Below are positions 57,601-64,000 of a DNA stretch of 64,000 nt, in pieces (positions within the stretch are counted from its first letter, which is position 1; each line of letters starts with the position of its first letter). A program made the translations under genes and the position numbers. A model generated the notes under the pieces. That model was not told where the DNA came from. It saw only the letters and a list, made by a program, of their open reading frames with translations, and ran no database searches. Origin of the DNA: Gavia stellata (taxonomy: Eukaryota; Chordata; Aves; Gaviiformes; Gaviidae); NCBI RefSeq assembly GCF_030936135.1, contig NC_082595.1:67639635-67703634 (forward strand). The letters run 5' to 3'.

Positions 57601-60566
57601 GCATAGGCGCACTTTGTGTCAGTGAAGAGGCTAGTCTGCGGCAGGGGGAAATCTGGCTGTATCAGATTTAGCGCAAGGGAGCAGGTCCTTCTCCCTTCAC
57701 AGGGGTGTCAGCCTGGTGGAGGGTGGTGGAGGCATGCTGTGCGGTACCCGGTGTCTCCAAGTGCAACTCCATGCTCTTTGTTTGGAAGGGAAAATCAGGA
57801 AAACCATCCACAAGCTTGTGTGCTTTGACTCTGAAATGCTTTTCTTGACATGCTTTGGCCCGGGGCGCCAAGAGAAGTTGATACCTGACTTGTGTGGAAC
57901 GCAGCTGTCAGTGGCACTTGCAGTGCTCTGGAGTAGCTGGACCTCTCTGCAGGCTCCCAGAGACGTGGAAGACGCAGCTCCCCTTTGGGCAGGGCTGGTT
58001 TTGAGCCAGCCAGGGCCTTTTCTGCATCATCACCGGGGCTCCTTCTGCAGCTCTGCCAGAGTTGCAGTGGTAATGTGGAGGGAGCGCGCTCCCTTCTCAG
58101 GAGAAAAGAAGTGACTCGTTTTCAGGAAATGTGGCCCTCGGGAAGGCTTAGTTTACTGAGTAGGGGGTCAAAATTGTGTATTTTCGCGATCTTACCCTTC
58201 TTAGAATTACACCATCATTTATATACTCTCATAAAGCACACCAATTACTCTAAATATGTACCGACATATACCAAAGTAGCTAAAAAGGAACAATTATGAG
58301 ACTATTTGGCATGGTTACAGCATCTGTGAAAAAGACATCTTTTATGTGTAACACAATTTGTCCAGAATTAATGAAAATATCCAGGGCTGTTTTTATGAAG
58401 TAATTTGTCACATTAAACTAAAAAAACCTAAGGTTATGTTGGACATGAAAAGAAACTCCCCGAAGGTCAAAGCAATTAAACATTGGAACAACCCGTCAAC
58501 CCGGAGGTCACTGAGGCCTCATCTAATGAGAACGTTCAAACAGGAGGAAATCCTGCAATCGTCTCTACTCATTTCTTCGCCAGGTTAAATACCCATTTGA
58601 AGTCCTGGCACAGTTCAGCCAATGGAAAAATTCCCATGGGCTTGATTGGGACTGCTTTTTTTCCCCTGGAATTTAATAAAACCTTTGTATTTCAAACAGA
58701 TCTGGAATAGTTGTGAATTTGCATCTATGAATTCCTGTAAACCAAAAGACCTGCAAGGAACCTAGCTGTAGCATCTTCAGTAGTTTTTTCTTTCTTCTTC
58801 TGTATTAATATTAATAGCTAACATTTGGCTGTTGTGAACAGATTCACATTTAATTGTTTCGGAAGGAATGTGTGTGTTCGCAATCAAAAAGAGCTACTGC
58901 AGAAAGCAACTTTAGAAGAGGACGGCCCAACAGGAGGAGAGTGATTATACAGATCTGGCAAGACTATAGCGTGCTTTTAGCATTCAGTCATATCTTTTCA
59001 TAGTTTGGAAATCTCAGTAATAAAAAGGACTTGTCACTAACAATCTGAGAATTTGTGCGCTGCCCTAACCTTCTGGAAGTAGATATAATAAGATTTATAA
59101 ATACCTCCCCTTTAAAACTGATTTAGAAAAATGCCAGGTAAGCTCACACAGATTTGTGGAAAGAACTATGTGGGTCAAGTGCTACAAATTTTTTGTGAGC
59201 CTCGAATGGGCAAACTGTTTTAGAGCCGGTAATGAAAGCACAGCACAGAGCAGTTTCTTGCCGTTTCTTCCCTTCTGTGCTTTACTGCCTTGGTGCTTTC
59301 ATTAACACCGCTCCCTCTTGTTTTCCACACCTCCTTTCTCTTTTTTTTTTTTTTTTTGTGTATGGATATCTGAGAAGTGTTGTACAACACAAGGTTGTCA
59401 GGAAATTATGTTCTATAGTTTATAATTTCCATAGGCATCTCACTGCTTTAGAGCAGGTGCTTTTACTATAAACAAAGCCAAAAAAAAAAAAAAAGAACCA
59501 ATGTCTTTGTGAAAGATTGACGTATTCAGTATATTCAGGAGGATAAAAGACAAAATAAGTGCTTGGGACTATGTACCATCATGTGTCCATGTACTGAGGT
59601 CCATGTGATTCTGTGCAGGGACTGGGGGTAAAACCAATGAAACAGGTTGGAGTTCATTATGTACTGATGTGATAGCTTTTCATTTGGAGCAGTTTAAGTC
59701 TTAATCCAGTTAGATTAGGAACATGCATTGTTTATAAGACAAAATTTGGTATTCCGTGCTTTTTGGCTAAGTCAGATATAATGCATTCCTGTTTTTTACA
59801 CTTGACTGCTCATCAACTTTTAATTCAGATTGAACAATAATTGCGTTCTGTAGTGTGGAGATGGTGTTGCAAGTAAAGATTGCCGTAGTCACTGATGCTG
59901 ATGTTTTATCAGCTATCACCATATACAAATGGGAAATGGCTCAAAACACACACTTCATAATGATTCATAACTTCACTAATTCTCCACTGGTAAATGATGA
60001 TATAATTGCTCTAACCATGTCAGACATCATTTGTGTCTTGCTTTTCTCCCACAATCATTGAGTTTGCGGGTTCATTTTAACGTGATTTCTCCAGCAGAAC
60101 ATCAGGCACATGGAGCTGGCAGTGATGATAGGGCTGAGTTGAAAATTTTCCCTTTCTTCCCCTGCGCAAATGCACCTTGAAATAGTATTCATACTTACCA
60201 CAAAGAGGAGAAAAAACATTTGGTGTGCTGAAATGTAATGGAAATAGGACATAGAAGAACATTTAGGAGAAGGAAAATTCGAAGTCTGCATTCAGTGTTT
60301 TCCCCGCTGTCAGAAGCTCCACAGAAAATCGGCTTGAGACACCGATTTTCTTAAAGGAATCAGGATTTAGACGTGACACAATCACTAATATTGTCAATGT
60401 ATTAAACAGCTCAGCAGCATTTTATGTCTGAGAAGTTTTTTTATGTCCTGCCAGTGCTTTTACATGATAAGAGCACATGGTTCAGCCAGGTTTCAGGCAG
60501 TGTCTGCAGGGGAAGGGATAAGTTGAGGCAGCTCTGGACAATTGTTCAGGTGTTTAGCTTTAGAAG

Positions 60567-61352
60567 TTGGGCGGGAGTGTTGATCTGCTGGAGGGTCGGA
60601 AGGCTCCGCAGAGGGATCTGGACAGGCTGGATCGATGGGCTGAGGCCAACCGGATGAAGTTCAATAAGGCCAAGTGCCGGGTTCTACACTTTGGCCACAA
60701 CAACCCCATGCAACGCTACAGGCTTGGGGACGAGTGGCTGGAAAGCTCCCCCGCAGAAAAGGACCTGGGGGTGTTGATCGACACCCGCCTGAATATGAGC
60801 CAGCAGTGTGCCCAGGTGGCCAAGAAGGCCAACGGCATCCTGGCCTGTATCAGAAATGGTGTGGCCAGCAGGAGTAGGGAGGTGATCATGCCTCTGTACT
60901 CGGCTCTGGTGAGGCCGCACCTCGAATACTGTGTTCAGTTTTGGGCCCCTCACTACAAGAAAGACATTGAGGTGCTGGAGCGTGTCCAGAGAAGGGCGAC
61001 GAAGCTGGTGAGGGGTCTGGAGCACAAGTCTTATGAGGAGTGGCTGAGGGAACTGGGGTTGTTCAGTCTGGAGAAGAGGAGGCTGAGGGGAGACCTTATC
61101 GCTCTCTACAACTACCTGAAAGGGGGTTGCAGAGAGGTGGGTGTTGGTCTCTTCTCCCAAGTGACTAGTGACAGGACTAGAGGAAATGGCCTCAAGTTGC
61201 GACAAGGGAGGTTCAGGCTAGATATTAGGAAAAAGTTCTTTACTGAGAGAGTGGTGAGACACTGGAATAGGCTGCCCAGGGAGGTGGTAGAGTCACCCTC
61301 CCTGGAGGTATTCAAGGAGCGTGTGGATGTGGCATTGTGGGATGTAGCTTGA
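60567..61352 (+). pseudogene. CR1 ORF2 C-terminal remnant, open for 261 codons
   Basis: The translation is typical of CR1 reverse transcriptase past the catalytic core: [74 protein letters not shown] and [17 protein letters not shown]. The frame is uninterrupted to a stop at 61350-61352. The endonuclease and catalytic FADD region are missing, so it cannot be an active element. The first Met at 60567 is not a natural start. Confidence 0.9.
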
Positions 61353-61420
61353 TGGACATGGTGCTGTGTGGTGTTGGGTGGGTTGTGGCTTGTTGTTGTT
61401 GTGTGGCGTGGGTGTTGTGG

Positions 61421-61458
61421 TTTTTTTTTGTGTTTTTTTTTTTTTTTTTTTTTTTTTT
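61421..61458 (+). repeat. T-rich expansion (T9 and T26) inside the CR1 3' UTR
   Basis: A 9-T run and a 26-T run follow a GT-rich stretch inside the CR1 3' UTR. CR1 elements do not normally carry a T run this long here, so it likely grew by slippage after insertion. Confidence 0.8.
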
Positions 61459-61528
61459 CAGGTTGGACTCGATGATCTTACAGGTCTTTTCCAACCATAC
61501 TGATTCTGTGATTCTGTGATTCTGTAAT

Positions 61529-64000
61529 GAGTACTTTTTAGGGGTAAATGGGTGCCCTTCAAAAAAGAATAAATCAGAAGGTCCCACCAGATTAAACCCA
61601 GCATTTTGAACATTACTTTTAAAATGATTTTAGAAGATACTAATCAACAGTTTGAAGAACATGGGCAAAGGGTGAACTTGTATTCACTCCACCAGGCAAG
61701 TTTAGAGCCCAGAGGAGTAGGACAGTGAGGAGCAGGTGTATTTACTGCACGGCGTGAACCTCACTGTACCAGGGTGAATTAGACCGTATCAATGGCAAAA
61801 GGGCTCCTGCCCAAGAAGAGGAGAAGACAGTCAGGGAACGTTTCTTTCCCCCAAGAACTGTTTTCTGCCCTAGATACTGCTTCTTGGAAACGTGTCAAGA
61901 GCAGGCATCGCAGTGTCATCTCCCCCTTTGATGCCTGCAAGGTACACATTTTCCTCTGAACTAGTTTTCATTGTCTGCTTCTCCTGGCAGAAAAATATGC
62001 ACTTTTAGGGCACAATTATCTACTGCTACTTGAGGAGCAGCATTGCTTTTTGGTTAGATAAGTCCCACCCCAAAGGCTTTGTGGAGATCTGGGTTTTCTG
62101 GAGCTCCCTATTCTGATCCATAAGGCCTTCTCCTTTTTCCTCTCTCAAGTCTTTCCTTCAGACCTTCTTTTCTAAGATTGCAAGGCCATGCAAACTGAAA
62201 GGACAAGTTTTAAATGAACACACAGCAGCAGCTGACTGAAACCTGATCCAGGTTCTGCGACCAGGTGGATGTTCTGCATGAACCAGAGAGGCCGAGATGC
62301 CTCATGAGCTCAGTCTCAGCCACCCAGTCCCTGGGGGAGAGCATGAGGCCTGGAGGGAAGCATCATCTTCTGGCTTTCATTTTCAGTGGCTGGCTATGGA
62401 AATGCACGTGATTTTTAACAGCTTCTTCTACCCCACCAGCACCGCCCAGTTTCTTCCAGCTCTTGTCTTTTTCCCACTTGGTTGACAAAGTCCTGTGTAA
62501 AGGGTATTGAATTTTACAGGTATTTGTAGGCAGGGCTAATAACAGTCTTGGAACCAAGCAGACCAAGAGTGGAACCCACACATCAGATAATGACAGACAC
62601 CAGGGAGCAGTGGGCACTGAGCTCTCAGGGGTTTCCAAGAGCAACTGGGGAACCTGCCTCCTTTCGAAACTCTCCTCCTCCAGTCACCAAATGGAGGAAA
62701 GATAATGAGCTTTTGTAATAGGCATGGGACTGCTAATAAAAGCTTGTCTTGCTGACATCCCTTTATTGAAATTATTACATGTTTCTTTTCATGTTGAAGC
62801 AAGATTAAAAAAACCCTAGGATATTACTGTTTTATTGGAGCCAGAAATCTACACAGTGCCAGGAGAAAGACAAAAATCTAACCCAAATTCTCATCTACAA
62901 GTTGGAGATGGGGACTGCATCATCTTTTCCAACAGATGCCATCAGACAAAAGTGATCTTTTAAGAAGAAGCTGACTTTCTGTTGACAGAGATGGACACAG
63001 ACATTGAATGATCTCGGGGCCAAAACTAGAAGAATGTAGCTGCATCAGCAAAATGTCATGGTTAATAGTATCAAAAGCAACCAAAATAATTAAAAAGCAA
63101 TAGGTCAGTCACATTGCCACGCTCTGATGACTGTAATAAATAATTAAAAATTCAAAACAATGCAGCCTCAGTATTATGGAAATCAAACTGGACTTTAGGG
63201 AAATTTTTTGTGACTAGATGGTCAGACACATGATCATCTTTCCCTTCATCCCCCCCCGTAAACGTTTTCCAAGGTCTTAGGGATGGGAGGTGAAAGAAAA
63301 GGTGATGATTCAAGATGATTAGGAGACAATGGTAGCTTATTTATGATAACTGAATAATAGTAGCACAATTCAAAACAGATAAAACATAATCACAAACAAG
63401 CTGTAGGATTGCCCATGTTGAAATAAAAGGATCAAACACTCACAGAGACATTGATTGCACTTGGGGGTATTTTGGATCTGGATCATGTAAAGCTTTTGCA
63501 TGAACTTAATTTACTCCCATTAGCTCTGAGTACATCAGTGGAGCACATCAAATTATAAGTCTGCCTAGATTGTTGCAGTATCAGACTGTAGGGTGAATCT
63601 GACCAAGACAAGTTGAAATAATCAGCTAAGAGATGGTCAGAGAAGAGAGATGGGATATACAAATAATTAAAAGGTGACAGAAAATGGCAGCAAAAATTTC
63701 TGCAGAAGTTTCAAAAAGGAGTTTAGCTGTGTAATGAAAAAAGCTCTTGATCAACTTGAAACAACTTAATAGGACTTGAAAGCTAGCTAGGCTTTTGCTT
63801 TTTTAAAGTGACACTGTCAAACAGTTTGAGCGCATTGATATCTTATTATATTTTATATAACAAAATTGAAATCTGGTTTTGATTTATTTTCCCTTATTCA
63901 GTTCTGGAAACACAGAAATACAACTATCCCATGAAGATGAAATACTGAACAGCTAACATCAAAGACAATGTTCCCATTGAGTTGGGTTCTCAGCCCCCAG
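61529..64000. other. Gene-free AT-rich end of window
   Basis: No coding region, RNA gene or recognisable repeat family is seen in this last 2.5 kb. Confidence 0.5.

Larger units (their letters stand above)
40783..60559. other. Gene-free AT-rich interval
   Basis: Nearly 20 kb without recognisable coding sequence or RNA gene. Features seen are a CR1 tail fragment (42247-42312), octamer motifs at 42413, 43822, 45840, 50819 and 58717, a T-rich tract at 59340-59357, an A-rich run at 59480-59495, and a small CpG-containing patch with an 8-bp inverted repeat at 48664-48686. Confidence 0.5.
60560..61528 (+). mobile_element. CR1 LINE, 5'-truncated 3' end with ORF2 remnant
   Basis: The plus strand carries the C-terminal part of the CR1 ORF2 reverse-transcriptase polyprotein. 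It is followed by a 3' UTR and the octamer tail of ATTCTGTG units ending near 61528. The start is abrupt at about 60560, typical of truncated LINE insertion. Between the ORF stop and the conserved TTGGACTCGATGATCTT tail is a GT-rich segment with a 26-base T run. No target-site duplication is evident, as is usual for CR1. Confidence 0.95.

Overview
The window is vertebrate nuclear DNA, almost certainly from a bird. It carries one confidently recognised protein-coding gene: an intronless POU3F2 (BRN2) on the minus strand at 6747-8045, which is complete and open for 432 codons. The avian assignment rests on a 3' fragment of a CR1 LINE (about 60.56-61.53 kb) with a long intact piece of its reverse-transcriptase ORF and the CR1-type 3' octamer tail. 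A second CR1 tail lies near 42.25-42.31 kb. Two solo-LTR-like elements of about 1.1 kb (28.7-29.8 and 39.66-40.78 kb) support it as a type I associate with avian genomes. No prokaryotic, viral-genomic or CRISPR organisation is present.

Layout. Positions 1-3080 are a very GC- and CpG-rich block without a convincing gene, lying 3' of POU3F2. Positions about 3.1-6.7 kb become AT-rich and probably contain the long POU3F2 3' untranslated region, with minus-strand AATAAA signals near 3668 and 3425 and several microsatellites just after the stop codon. Positions 6.75-8.05 kb are the POU3F2 coding sequence. Positions 8.05-8.9 kb are its CpG-island promoter and leader, with two identical CCAAT elements, GC boxes and a 20-bp perfect palindrome. 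From 9.2 to 16.8 kb, upstream of the gene, further CpG-rich patches (about 9.88-10.83, 11.19-11.48, 12.99-14.44 and 15.87-16.76 kb) alternate with AT-rich stretches rich in TAAT-type homeodomain motifs. This is the usual look of a developmental regulator locus with candidate enhancers.

From about 16.8 to 64 kb the base composition drops to ordinary AT-rich DNA and I find no host gene: a gene-desert flank. It is broken up by a 186-bp TTCTC pentamer array (21.24-21.43 kb), the two LTRs, the CR1 pieces, poly-A/poly-T tracts and small tandem duplications. In mammals POU3F2 has FBXL4 close on its 3' side and a gene desert of about 1 Mb on its 5' side. The window fits that arrangement in inverted orientation, but FBXL4 itself is not inside it.

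No multi-gene system is visible. The points most worth following are the regulatory architecture around POU3F2, the remodelled homopolymeric amino-acid tracts of the protein, an overlapping upstream ATG, and the two related LTRs with a variable internal tandem repeat. I ran no alignments or searches, so family names and conservation statements come from recognition by eye.
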